Of a stretch of DNA of 42,616 nt, positions 18,130-26,279 are shown one piece after another. Each line of letters opens with the position of its first letter. Within the stretch, counting starts at the first letter, position 1. The stretch spans positions 1 to 42,616 of the forward strand of contig DUVA01000225.1 of NCBI GenBank assembly GCA_012841305.1, read 5' to 3'. The notes beneath the pieces were generated by a model that saw nothing but the letters and a program-made list of their open reading frames with translations, did not search any database and was not told where the DNA came from. This DNA comes from Bacillota bacterium. GTDB taxonomy: Bacteria; Bacillota; SHA-98; UBA4971. The translations under genes and the position numbers were made by a program.

Positions 18130-18819
18130 ATGCCCATGAAAGGAACACTCATCAATGTAGCAGCAATCTTAGGCGGGACAAGCCTGGGCATTTTACTGAA
18201 GACACGCTTACCTAACAGAGTCTCAAATGTAGTAATCCAAGGAATTGGCATATTTACTGTTTTTCTTGGAATACGCTTGGCTCTTCAAACACAGAGCGCT
18301 ATCACAACCTTGTTTTCTCTGATAATCGGGGGAATCATAGGAGCGGTCCTTGATATAGAAGGACGTCTCGAACGGGTGGCATCCCGCCTTGAAACACGTC
18401 TTGCTACTCAAGAATCACGAATCGCCGAAGGTTTCCTCACAGCAACTCTCCTGTTCTGTGTTGGGCCTATGGCTATTATCGGTTCGCTTGAAGACGGTAT
18501 TTCAGGAAACTATCATATTCTCATGACAAAATCCATGATGGACGGGTTCTGCTCTATTGCTTTTGGTGCAGCTATGGGAATCGGAGTGGCGTTGTCTGCG
18601 GTAGCGGTTCTTGTTTACCAAGGGGGACTGACAGCCCTTTCATCTGTTATGAGTAAGGTGCTGACAGATGCTGCAATAGCAGAGATGACTGCAACAGGCG
18701 GACTACTTATTGTCGGAATAGGCTTCGATATGCTCGGAATTAAGAAGATTCAGGCGGCAAATCTGTTACCTGCAATAGCTGTAGCTCCTATTCTTGTTCA
18801 TTTGTTCCATGGACTTTAG
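18130..18819 (+). CDS. DUF554 membrane protein (YdfK/YqgA family)
   Basis: A 229-residue integral membrane protein with about seven hydrophobic segments, starting MPMKGTLINVAAILGGTSLGIL. The motifs GGIIGAVLDIEGRLE (near 68-82), CVGPMAIIGSLEDG (near 116) and GLLIVGIGFDMLGIKKI (near 195) define the DUF554 family. It is a putative transporter of unknown substrate. The ATG at 18130 has AGGAGG at 8 bp; the earlier in-frame ATG at 18124 is too close to it. Heads a two-gene unit with the pyruvate-kinase-like protein 32 bp downstream. Confidence 0.9.
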   Translation: MPMKGTLINVAAILGGTSLGILLKTRLPNRVSNVVIQGIGIFTVFLGIRLALQTQSAITTLFSLIIGGIIGAVLDIEGRLERVASRLETRLATQESRIAEGFLTATLLFCVGPMAIIGSLEDGISGNYHILMTKSMMDGFCSIAFGAAMGIGVALSAVAVLVYQGGLTALSSVMSKVLTDAAIAEMTATGGLLIVGIGFDMLGIKKIQAANLLPAIAVAPILVHLFHGL

Positions 18820-18851
18820 GTAATTGACCGTCCTTAAAGGAGGTATTTCCA

Positions 18852-19403
18852 ATGATATGGGAAGAGTCAGGTCCGAAGAACACCGTTGATACTCTGAAGA
18901 TAGCTCTGGATGCCTGTAGGACACGGGGGATAGAACACATTGTTATTGCTTCTAACAGTGGAGCTACTGTCCGAAAGGCATTGGAGCTAGACGTCAGCGG
19001 TCTCTCGGTAAGTTGTGTTACACATCATGTGGGATTTCGCGGGCCGGGAATCGATGAGATGCCGGAAGATGAACGCGCATATCTTGCGTCACAAGGGGTA
19101 AGAGTCCTTACCACCACCCATGTCCTGGCAGGTGTTGACAGAGCTCTTAAGAGCAAATTCGGAGGTATCTACCCCCCGGAGATAATCGCAAATAGTCTAA
19201 GAATGCTCGGACAAGGCCTCAAAGTATGTGTGGAAATTTCTATCATGGCTCTAGACGCAGGCCTAGTGCCGTATGGGAAGCCGGTCATAGCAGTCGGAGG
19301 CAGTGGTTCAGGCGCGGACACAGCAGCCATAATAGTCCCGGAGCACTCAAACAATGTGTTCGGTTTGAAGGTCCACGAAATCCTTTGCAAGCCGCTGGCA
19401 TAG
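18852..19403 (+). CDS. Stand-alone pyruvate kinase C-terminal-domain protein
   Basis: A 183-residue protein equivalent to only the C-terminal (allosteric) domain of pyruvate kinase (PF02887 type), with no catalytic barrel. Marks are GIEHIVIASNSGATVRKALEL near the start, CVTHHVGFRGPG, and GKPVIAVGGSGSGADTAAII near the end. Archaeal and some Clostridial genomes carry such free domains; the function is not known to me. The ATG at 18852 has AAAGGAGG at good spacing. It is not a truncated enzyme in the ordinary sense: no upstream barrel remains, and the gene starts cleanly after DUF554. Confidence 0.85.
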   Translation: MIWEESGPKNTVDTLKIALDACRTRGIEHIVIASNSGATVRKALELDVSGLSVSCVTHHVGFRGPGIDEMPEDERAYLASQGVRVLTTTHVLAGVDRALKSKFGGIYPPEIIANSLRMLGQGLKVCVEISIMALDAGLVPYGKPVIAVGGSGSGADTAAIIVPEHSNNVFGLKVHEILCKPLA

Positions 19404-19590
19404 CAACAGTATCAGGTCCTGTAGGTCAACGAATGTATTAGGTTCAAAGCTGACGCCTTACGGTGCCATGTAGGGAATATTCCTCGTCGCCTATGAAGAT
19501 TGCGGGAAACAGACTTAGGAGTCACTTAGAAACCGAGATAGAAAGAGCCATGGGTCACTTGACACATAAGAGCGCACTATAGACACTATT

Positions 19591-19806
19591 CTAAGTATGA
19601 GAGTTCATTAGTCTTCGCTCGTTTTCCGAGGCCTTGGTTTGCCGGTACGTACACTTTCTGGAACCGGCGATTACTTATGGTGGAGACCGTTGAACTTCTC
19701 CAGTAGCTGCCAGTTTCGCCGAAGACGCCGACCAGTTTTTGCGATTCAAGCGAGCTGCGTTAACATAATGTAGGAGAGAACAACGGTCTCATGGCGATCT
19801 ACTTAG
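19591..19806. mobile_element. Nested non-coding element, copy 1 (outer element with inner element inserted)
   Basis: A 216-bp repeat bounded by CTAAGTA and TACTTAG and flanked by a perfect 5-bp direct repeat CTATT (19586-19590 and 19807-19811), which looks like a target duplication. Within it lies a 108-bp inner element (19683-19790) with 10-bp perfect inverted ends GAGACCGTTG/CAACGGTCTC. The inner element is flanked by ATGGTG and ATGGCG, a nearly perfect 6-bp target duplication. No coding frame. It ends 75 bp upstream of the proS T-box promoter. Related copies are at 23009, 35159 and 37359. Confidence 0.85.
19683..19790. mobile_element. Inner MITE-like element, 108 bp (in copy 1)
   Basis: Ends GAGACCGTTG and CAACGGTCTC, extended loosely to TCTCC/GGAGA, so about 18 bp of each end can pair. 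The same 108-bp length recurs at 23025-23132 and 37760-37867. It is non-coding and presumably moved by a transposase supplied elsewhere. Confidence 0.8.
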
Positions 19807-19881
19807 CTATTCCTATGGCCTTTGAGCATCGTTATTGCAAAGAGCGAAAGAAAAGCCGACGACAAAGACAGGCAGGTTTAG

Positions 19882-19910
19882 TTGCCTATGTAGAATGAAT
19901 ATGCTATCAT
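19882..19910 (+). promoter_or_regulatory. Probable promoter of the proS T-box transcript
   Basis: TTGCCT (19882-19887), 17-bp spacer, TATCAT (19905-19910). It lies about 30 bp upstream of the first conserved T-box bases and downstream of the nested repeat. Confidence 0.6.
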
Positions 19911-19939
19911 ATGACCACAAGTAAATCGAGTTAAACTTA

Positions 19940-20167
19940 GTGATGAAGGGGCTGCTACTGACTACGGGGCACAGAGAGTGGGCCGTTTGCTGAGAGGACC
20001 ATCAACCGTGTTAACTTGCTACCCACCCCGGAGCTGCGAATGATGAGTTCGACGGGTACCTGCCGTTAAGAGGGATGTGTGTCCCATAGAACTATGGGCA
20101 CGAATTAGAGTGGGATGCTGTGTCCCTGGGGCACAGTGCCAATCGGGGTGGTACCGCGGAGGTTTTG
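19940..20167 (+). ncRNA. T-box leader of proS
   Basis: An uncharged-tRNA-sensing leader. The T-box sequence GGGGTGGTACCGCG is at 20145-20158, preceded by the AGAGAG and GAGCTGCGAA-type elements of Stem I (about 19970 and 20031) and the CCGTTAAGAGG segment near 20065. The antiterminator would form when uncharged tRNA-Pro pairs with GGT in the bulge. A plausible specifier is the CCC at 20022-20024 (proline), within a GCTACCCACC context that fits a specifier loop; that assignment is tentative. Confidence 0.93.
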
Positions 20168-20200
20168 GCCTTCGCCCTCATAGTGGGCGAAGGCTTTTTT
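20168..20200 (+). terminator. T-box terminator upstream of proS
   Basis: A 10-bp perfect stem GCCTTCGCCC/GGGCGAAGGC with a 7-nt loop, followed by TTTTTT. It competes with the antiterminator that contains the T-box sequence. Confidence 0.93.
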
Positions 20201-20304
20201 GTTCCGGCTCCTATGGTGACTCTGACCGTCTGTCACGGTACACAATTTATTGACCACGGCACAATGTATAGATTCCTTGTAGCCGAATTAGGAGGGATAC
20301 TCGT

Positions 20305-21753
20305 ATGATGGAGAACTCGCAAGGATTTGTGCAGCACATAACAGCAAAATCAGAGAATTTTTCGCAGTGGTACTTGGATGTAATCCTTCGCGCTGAACTG
20401 GCTGATTATGCTCCTGTGAGAGGCTGTATGGTAATACGCCCGTACGGGTTTGGCATTTGGGAGAACATAAAGGAGCTTCTCGATAAACGCTTTAGAGCTA
20501 CGGGGCATAGGAATGCCTATTTTCCATTGTTTATACCAGGAAGTTTTCTCGAGAAAGAAGCTGAACACGTTGAAGGCTTCGCTCCTGAGGTCGCCTGGGT
20601 GACTCGGGCAGGCAATGAAGAGCTGGCAGAGCCACTTGTAGTCAGGCCGACGTCTGAGACGATCATAGGGCATATGTACTCAAAGTGGATTAGCTCGTGG
20701 CGAGATCTTCCTGTCCTGATTAATCAATGGGCTAACGTCGTGCGTTGGGAAAAAACCACCAGAATGTTCCTGAGAACCTCTGAGTTTCTGTGGCAAGAAG
20801 GACATACCTGTCATAGAACCAAGGAGGAAGCAGAAGAAGAAACCCTAAAGATACTAGAAGTATATAGGAGTTTCCTCTCTGAGGATTTGGCAATACCCGT
20901 TCTAACCGGCAGAAAAACGGAAAAAGAAAAATTTGCAGGAGCAATTACCACATATTGCGTTGAGGCACTTATGACCGATGGTCGGGCTCTACAAGCAGGC
21001 ACATCCCACAATTTGGGCCAGAACTTCGCAAAAGTTTTTGACATCTCTTTTCTTGATAAAGACAACCAGCTGAAATATGTATGGCAGACGTCATGGGGCG
21101 TTTCAACGCGACTAATCGGTGGTATCATCATGGTTCACGGGGATGAACGAGGACTTGCTCTTCCGCCGAGAATCGCTCCGATACAAGTAGTAGTCGTGCC
21201 TATCATGCCTCCCCCCTCTCAAGAGACCGTGCTTGCCGCAGCTCATAGTGTTTTTGAGCGGTTGGCTAAGATCTCCAGAGTCGAGCTGGATGCGAGAGAG
21301 GAATACTCGCCAGGCTGGAAGTTCAATGAGTGGGAATTGAGGGGTGTCCCCATTCGACTGGAAATCGGACCCCGTGATGTTAAGGCGGGCAAAGTGGTGT
21401 TGGTACGACGAGACACAGGCGAAAAAACTGCTGTGCCTATAGAAAACGTGGAAAGCGCAGTAACAGACATGCTAAGTAGCATTCAGGCAGGTCTTTACGC
21501 ACGGGCTAAGCGCTTTATGGACGAAAACACTCACACCGTGGACAATTACGACGAGTTTAAGACTATCATAGATAAGCAGCGAGGCCTCATATTTGCTCCA
21601 TGGTGCGGTAGCCAGGAGTGTGAAGTATCGGTGAAAGACGAGACAGGAGCTACTATCAGGTGCATTCCTATGGACGCTCAGCCTAACCCTGGAAAGTGCA
21701 TTCACTGTGGAGACAACGCTACTTCTTGGGTCTACTTTGCAAAAGCATATTGA
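20305..21753 (+). CDS. proS: Prolyl-tRNA synthetase, archaeal/eukaryotic type
   Basis: A class II aminoacyl-tRNA synthetase of 482 residues that charges tRNA-Pro. Motif 2 context is RTSEFLWQEGHT, preceded by EPLVVRPTSETIIGHMYSKW. The C-terminal zinc-binding extension has cysteines in CGSQECEVSV and KCIHCGDNATSW, and the protein ends in Tyr (YFAKAY), typical of the short archaeal-like ProS that lacks the bacterial editing insertion. ATG at 20305, eight bases after AGGAGGG. Controlled by the T-box leader just upstream. Confidence 0.97.
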   Translation: MMENSQGFVQHITAKSENFSQWYLDVILRAELADYAPVRGCMVIRPYGFGIWENIKELLDKRFRATGHRNAYFPLFIPGSFLEKEAEHVEGFAPEVAWVTRAGNEELAEPLVVRPTSETIIGHMYSKWISSWRDLPVLINQWANVVRWEKTTRMFLRTSEFLWQEGHTCHRTKEEAEEETLKILEVYRSFLSEDLAIPVLTGRKTEKEKFAGAITTYCVEALMTDGRALQAGTSHNLGQNFAKVFDISFLDKDNQLKYVWQTSWGVSTRLIGGIIMVHGDERGLALPPRIAPIQVVVVPIMPPPSQETVLAAAHSVFERLAKISRVELDAREEYSPGWKFNEWELRGVPIRLEIGPRDVKAGKVVLVRRDTGEKTAVPIENVESAVTDMLSSIQAGLYARAKRFMDENTHTVDNYDEFKTIIDKQRGLIFAPWCGSQECEVSVKDETGATIRCIPMDAQPNPGKCIHCGDNATSWVYFAKAY

Positions 21754-21785
21754 TGCTGTCTCCGATTAAGCATGCAGAAAGACGT

Positions 21786-21817
21786 GTGAGGAAGACGCTT
21801 TCCATCGTCTTCCTCAC
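21786..21817. terminator. Hairpin between convergent proS and threonine aldolase
   Basis: A perfect 12-bp stem GTGAGGAAGACG/CGTCTTCCTCAC with an 8-nt loop, followed on the plus strand by TTGCTT. It is placed where a terminator is needed, though the U-tract is poor, so it may work weakly in both directions. Confidence 0.55.
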
Positions 21818-21864
21818 TTGCTTCCCAACCCGGTTTTCTCCGAACACCTCATTCATTACAGAAG

Positions 21865-22935
21865 TCACTGTGGCATGGAACGAAATTTGGCTATTTCCTC
21901 AACTACGCCGAGCACATAAGAGATGTTTTCCCGGGAAATATGTCTGTGTGTGACCATCCTTACACCTGTAGGCGGACGAAGAGAGGCTTTCACCAGACGT
22001 TTCTCCAACTCCTGAATGAACGACACACTATCAAGGCCGAGACCCTCTACATCAAAGTAGACCATATTAGTCTGAACAGTCTCAAGCGCTACTTGAATAC
22101 CGGGAATTGATGCCAGGCCTTCCCCGAGGTAACGTGCATTGATATGATCTTCCTCCAATCGCTCTACCATAGTCTCTAAAGCGATAATCCCGGCGGCTGC
22201 TATGACTCCTGCTTGACGCATTCCACCACCAAGCATCTTCCGATATTTCCTTGCACGCTCAACAAAATCCCGCTGACCGACAACAATAGAGCCAACCGGT
22301 GCTGATAGGCCCTTTGAAAGACAAAACATAACAGAATCAAAGGGTTGAGTGAGTTCTCTCACATCAACGCCCAAAGCAGTTGCCGCATTGAATATTCGGG
22401 CGCCGTCAAGGTGGGTAAACAGCCCTCTGTCCTTGGCAATATCACAAATATCGCAACTGACCTTACTAGACGTAACCGTCCCGCCGCCTCGGTTATGAGT
22501 ATTCTCTACAGCCACAAGTTTAGGAGGGGCGTAATGGATATTTCCGCCTCTAATAGCCTTCTTCACATCATCAGGGATAAGCACACCGTGATGGCCTTTG
22601 ACAAACCGGGGTATCACACCTGCTACAGCAGAGATGTTACCAACTTCATAATAGTACATATGGCACTCTGATTCCATGATTACCTCATCGCCACGCTGAG
22701 TATGAGCCAGCACAGATACCAAGTTACCCATAGTCCCCGAAGGCACCAGCAGGCCGGCTTCCTTACCTAATCTGCTTGCAGCCAAGGCTTCCAAGCGGTT
22801 GACTGTAGGATCTTCTCCGCTGCAGTCATCTCCGAGAGGTGCTGAAACCATGGCTTGGAGCATCTCGTCACTAGGCTTTGTAATAGTATCGCTTCTCAGA
22901 TCAATGAAGGTCTTCATCTTTCCTATCGCAAACAT
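21865..22935 (-). CDS. ltaE: Low-specificity L-threonine aldolase
   Basis: A PLP enzyme of 356 residues that cleaves threonine (and allo-threonine) to glycine and acetaldehyde. IDLRSDTITKPSDEML at the start, FTHLDGARIFNAATALGV in the middle (Asp binding PLP) and MFCLSKGLSAPVGS with the PLP lysine (near residue 205) are diagnostic. An internal ATG at 22917 fits the family N-terminus about as well as the one at 22935; neither has a strong site. Glycine made here could feed the riboswitch-controlled cleavage system. A near-consensus Noc site lies inside the gene (21926-21939). Confidence 0.93.
   Translation of the reverse strand: MFAIGKMKTFIDLRSDTITKPSDEMLQAMVSAPLGDDCSGEDPTVNRLEALAASRLGKEAGLLVPSGTMGNLVSVLAHTQRGDEVIMESECHMYYYEVGNISAVAGVIPRFVKGHHGVLIPDDVKKAIRGGNIHYAPPKLVAVENTHNRGGGTVTSSKVSCDICDIAKDRGLFTHLDGARIFNAATALGVDVRELTQPFDSVMFCLSKGLSAPVGSIVVGQRDFVERARKYRKMLGGGMRQAGVIAAAGIIALETMVERLEEDHINARYLGEGLASIPGIQVALETVQTNMVYFDVEGLGLDSVSFIQELEKRLVKASLRPPTGVRMVTHRHISRENISYVLGVVEEIAKFRSMPQ
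21926..21939. promoter_or_regulatory. Near-consensus Noc-binding site inside ltaE
   Basis: TTTTCCCGGGAAAT matches the Bacillus subtilis Noc-binding consensus ATTTCCCGGGAAAT at 13 of 14 positions. It lies within the 3' end of ltaE, and Noc sites within coding sequence are normal. The call depends on the noc gene at 39675. Confidence 0.5.
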
Positions 22936-23008
22936 CCATAAGAATCCGCCAGATTCTATAGGACCTTTGTGATGCCCCCTTTCTACTATCTTCTATGTAC
23001 TGTTACAA

Positions 23009-23148
23009 CTAAGTATGAGTTCATGAGACCGTTGGACTTCTCCAGTAACCACCGGTTTCGCCCAAGACGTCGGCCAGTCTCTGCGATTCGGGTGGGCTGT
23101 GTTAACATAATATGGGAGAGAACAACGGTCTCATGGTGATCTACTTAG
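23009..23148. mobile_element. Nested non-coding element, copy 2 (recombinant form)
   Basis: A 140-bp copy bounded by CTAAGTA and TACTTAG with a 108-bp inner element (23025-23132, ends GAGACCGTTG/CAACGGTCTC). The inner element is flanked by GTTCAT on the left and ATGGTG on the right. These two hexamers are the targets used by two different insertions in copy 4, so this copy looks like a deletion between two inner elements. It lies 74 bp upstream of ltaE; no flanking duplication is visible. Confidence 0.8.
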
Positions 23149-23376
23149 AAAAGTTAGGTCTCATGTGTTGCCTATCCCCTGACAACTATGGCAAGCACTA
23201 AGAAATCATGAGTAAAAGATCGGCACTTGAAGATCTCGTTTGTTTTAGACAAGGACGGAATGTTAAAAGCGAAGTGCAGCGAAGCGCCGCTTGATGATTA
23301 CTATATGGACATGAATACCTCAAGAAAGAGCCGTTTCAACAGGGATAGCACATAATCTTGACAAGGCGAGTCCTGG
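23149..23376. other. Intergenic, nothing recognised
   Basis: No frame with start signals, no strong hairpin with a T-run and no known RNA motif was seen between the repeat and the DUF6504 gene. Confidence 0.4.
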
Positions 23377-23679
23377 TTACTCTTGCTCAGACTGTCGCCA
23401 CTCTTTGCTCAAGAACCATTGGTTCTTACGGGGGTCGTGATACATCTCAAAGGTTATGTCTTCGTCAGTTATGACGCGATAGAATTGCCTGCCACGTTGA
23501 TTCCACCATTGCTTTGCAGAGCCTCGTCTGCCTACCGGCGCTTGAAAGGCTCCGTCCTGCCAAGCCTTAACTACCTCGCGGATCGTGTGCTCCTTGCCGC
23601 TATGTAGAAAACTCGTAGGCTCATTCCCATCCTCACTAAGTGTCACCGTAATCTTCTCATTCAGAAACTTCAGCATCAT
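23377..23679 (-). CDS. DUF6504 family protein
   Basis: A 100-residue basic, tryptophan-rich protein: TIREVVKAWQDGAF, AKQWWNQRGRQFYRVITDED and KNQWFLSKEWRQ. The pattern of a WW pair followed by YRV and a terminal W-x-L resembles DUF6504 proteins of actinobacteria and thermophilic Bacillota; the function is unknown. Its ATG overlaps the stop of the thymidylate kinase gene (ATGA), so the two are translated together. Confidence 0.6.
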   Translation of the reverse strand: MMLKFLNEKITVTLSEDGNEPTSFLHSGKEHTIREVVKAWQDGAFQAPVGRRGSAKQWWNQRGRQFYRVITDEDITFEMYHDPRKNQWFLSKEWRQSEQE

Positions 23680-24422
23680 AAAGCCCCCTTAGACTCGGTC
23701 TCTGGCTCTTCGGGAAGGCCAATGTCAAGTTGTAGTGCGCCTTGTGCGCTTTCTTTCTTCCTGCTCCTTGTGGTGGCTCTTGTTGTAAGCAGGGGCTTAA
23801 CAACAGCTGTAATATCGCGCTGCACTTCACGAGGGGGCCGATTACCATCAATAATAACGATATTCTGGCCCCTCCTCTGAAGCATTTCGATGATCTGAAG
23901 GTAATTCTCAGCTACCTGCTCCAATTTGGCAGTATCTTCATAAAGCTCAACATGCCATCGCGATCTGTTTCGCCTACGTTCAGCAACCAAAGGAGGAACC
24001 TGAACGAAGATGGTCAGATCAGGTGTAATACATTTTGCGTTTATTGCCTCAAGCCACTTCAGATCCATATGTAGCGATTGGTAAGCAAGGGACGAAAGAT
24101 AGTACCTATCACATATGACAACAACTCCGTTGTCGAGTTTAGGCTTAATGTCTACCTCAAGATGGTCCACACGGTCTGCGGCAAAAAGCAAGGCAAGACT
24201 ATGGGGCTCTAAACTCTGGAAAACCCCATCGTAAGATAGAGTGCCTACACGTTTTGCCAGTATTGACCGAATAAGACCGCCAACAGGTCCGTCAGTAGGC
24301 TCCTTAGTCAGGTGGACAGGTAATTTCAACTTTGAATCAATGTAATCTTTCATTTTGATGGCTTCTGTCGTACAACCTGCACCGTCAATGCCCTCGAGGA
24401 CAATGAATTTGCCTCTTTTCAT
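23676..24422 (-). CDS. Thymidylate kinase-like P-loop kinase with altered Walker A
   Basis: A dTMP kinase family protein of 248 residues. FIVLEGIDGAGCTTEA (residues 6-21) is the P-loop, but the invariant lysine is replaced by Cys17. The rest fits: HLTKEPTDGPVGGLIRSIL, ADRVDHLEVDI, VVICDRYYLSSLAYQS (DRY motif) and an Arg-rich lid (AERRRNRSRWHVELYE). A basic and acidic tail after residue 210 exceeds the usual length. The ATG at 24422 has GAGGAG upstream; a 22-residue longer frame lacks a site. It may use another lysine, or act as a divergent kinase. Followed by an overlapping DUF6504 gene. Confidence 0.8.
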   Translation of the reverse strand: MKRGKFIVLEGIDGAGCTTEAIKMKDYIDSKLKLPVHLTKEPTDGPVGGLIRSILAKRVGTLSYDGVFQSLEPHSLALLFAADRVDHLEVDIKPKLDNGVVVICDRYYLSSLAYQSLHMDLKWLEAINAKCITPDLTIFVQVPPLVAERRRNRSRWHVELYEDTAKLEQVAENYLQIIEMLQRRGQNIVIIDGNRPPREVQRDITAVVKPLLTTRATTRSRKKESAQGALQLDIGLPEEPETESKGAL

Positions 24423-24571
24423 CGATAGCTCCTCTTTAAGCTCCGCCTTTGGCCACAAACAAGCCATTTCCGCAAGCTGTCCATGCACCTCATAGCAGGA
24501 GCCTTAGTAATGTAACCGGGTTATGAATGGCGATTTTGGAAAGCATACTTCCAGACTTTCCTACCAACGAC

Positions 24572-24580
24572 ATTATAGCA
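24572..24580 (-). promoter_or_regulatory. Extended -10 promoter for the thymidylate kinase gene
   Basis: On the minus strand TGCTATAAT (TATAAT at 24572-24577 with an upstream TG). No good -35 element is found at 16-18 bp, which fits an extended -10 promoter. It would give a leader of about 140 nt. Confidence 0.5.
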
Positions 24581-24646
24581 TATTTTAACCGTCATCTTCC
24601 TCTACTAACACGAGAAATACCAGGGATACCCCGATCTCCTAAGACA

Positions 24647-25765
24647 TCACATAGCTCGGAGTCGCTTTGCTGTAAGATCCAATCCTGCTTGAAGTAAATC
24701 AGTATCTCCTCCAAAACCGATTCTAAAGTAGCCCTCCACCTCAAAACACTCCCCGGGCACCACAAGAACGCTATCGAATTCGGCAAGTTCACGGGCAACC
24801 TGTAGGGAACCTGCGTCAACATTGTATTTGATAAAAGCTACAACGCCTTCACAAGGAGGAATCCAACTGACAATGTCAGAGTTGGAAGATATCCATTGAT
24901 TCAGGATGGAAAAGTTCTTTCTTGCGAGAGAAGTGTTCCGACCCATGATAGTGCCTATATTCTTCAATGCTGACAACGCCATTACCTGTGAAGGCCCTGA
25001 AGGACATATCGACGTGTAGTCCCGTATTGTCCAGCACTTCTGAATTATGTCTTCAGGTCCTACTATCCATCCGATGCGGAGTCCTGACAAACCAAATGCC
25101 TTAGACATGCTCCCTACCGTTATGGCCTTGTCAGAAAAGAGTTGTGCCGAAGGTGTGGCAATTCCGTCTACAAGGGTCAGTCCCCTGTAGACCTCATCTG
25201 ACAAGAGAACTGCGTCGCATTGCTCTGAAATCTCACAAATTGCAGCCATACTGCCTGCATCAAGAGACGCCCCAGTAGGATTGTGCGGATGATTAATCAC
25301 AATCATTTTCACATCAGAAGTAGCCATCATCCTATCAAGCTCGGAAATGTCCGGCCGATAATTGCTTTCGCTTCTAAGATTCCAGGTCTTTACCTCGCTA
25401 CCCAGGGCACGCGGGACTTCGTACAACTGCTGATAAGCCGGGAACTCAGTAATCACCACATCGCCAGGTTGAAGTAAGGCCATGAATACAAGATAGTTTG
25501 CTTCAATTGCACCGGTAGTTATCAGCACGTTGTCTGTGGTACGACCTGGGTAAAGCTTGGAAACTGCGTCACGTAACTCGTAAGCGCCACGGCTATCCGT
25601 GTACCCAAGGTTGCTGATTTCCTCTGTGCGTAATAGATCGCACCTGCATATTTCCTCAAGCTCAGATACGGTAAAAGGCTTGATGCAACTCTCAGCAATG
25701 TTGTATCTGACAGTAAACTCATACTTTCCAAACCACCGCTCAAGCGCGAAGGGTTTAAGTTTCAT
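24647..25765 (-). CDS. PLP-dependent aminotransferase class I/II
   Basis: A fold-type I aminotransferase of 372 residues. Recognisable are YTDSRGAYELRDAVSKLY, VLITTGAIEANYLVF, VINHPHNPTGASL (substrate and PLP loop), LSDEVYRGL (Asp binding the pyridine nitrogen), and VGSMSKAFGLSGLRIGW with the Schiff-base lysine. The C-terminal FRIGFGGD carries the substrate-carboxylate Arg. Substrate cannot be told from sequence. The ATG at 25765 follows GGGGGAG; the frame stays open 42 codons upstream without a second site. Confidence 0.92.
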   Translation of the reverse strand: MKLKPFALERWFGKYEFTVRYNIAESCIKPFTVSELEEICRCDLLRTEEISNLGYTDSRGAYELRDAVSKLYPGRTTDNVLITTGAIEANYLVFMALLQPGDVVITEFPAYQQLYEVPRALGSEVKTWNLRSESNYRPDISELDRMMATSDVKMIVINHPHNPTGASLDAGSMAAICEISEQCDAVLLSDEVYRGLTLVDGIATPSAQLFSDKAITVGSMSKAFGLSGLRIGWIVGPEDIIQKCWTIRDYTSICPSGPSQVMALSALKNIGTIMGRNTSLARKNFSILNQWISSNSDIVSWIPPCEGVVAFIKYNVDAGSLQVARELAEFDSVLVVPGECFEVEGYFRIGFGGDTDLLQAGLDLTAKRLRAM

Positions 25766-25924
25766 GTCATTCTCCCCCATTTCCTGGCACTGCCTAGATT
25801 TCCCTTTGCCCACCCAAAGGAAGAATGGTTTCATCATGGTAAGATGTGTCAGAGCATAGGATACAACCAGACAGACGTTCCGCGGTTCCAAAAATAATAC
25901 ATGCGAAAATGCATACTAGTATCT

Positions 25925-26191
25925 CTATCTGATACGTCGTCTCCGCCTCAATTTGGATGGGCTTTTCCGGAGCGTGAGTTTGATCATGTCATAAACACTC
26001 CAAACACCCAGACTCACCCCAATGAAAAAACCGACAATCGCCAGCCAAGGCTGAGTTCCAAGTCTAGAATCCAGGACGTACCCGCCTAGGAAGCCAAGCA
26101 AGAGAGAAACCCCAATTCGCATAGTTACACTGGCGTAAAACTGGAGTGCTTCCAGAAACCCGGGGTTAAGCTTCCTTCTCTCTTTTCCCAC
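25925..26191 (-). CDS. AtpZ/AtpI family small membrane protein
   Basis: An 88-residue protein with two hydrophobic helices (about 22-45 and 49-72) separated by a short turn: MRIGVSLLLGFLGGYVLDSRLGT then AIVGFFIGVSLGVWSVYDMIKL, ending in an Arg-rich tail. This is the AtpZ/AtpI pattern (PF09527), usually beside F0F1 ATP synthase genes and linked to magnesium or calcium movement or to c-ring assembly. No atp genes are here, so it is an orphan copy. GGAGG lies eight bases before the GTG at 26191; an ATG six bases upstream is too near it. Confidence 0.75.
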   Translation of the reverse strand: MGKERRKLNPGFLEALQFYASVTMRIGVSLLLGFLGGYVLDSRLGTQPWLAIVGFFIGVSLGVWSVYDMIKLTLRKSPSKLRRRRRIR

Positions 26192-26279
26192 TGACATTTC
26201 CTCCAGGCCCTGTTTTACTTCCCTCTTCTCAGAGCATACATGATTCAGTGTTGACTAAGAAATAAGCCTACCAGGTATC

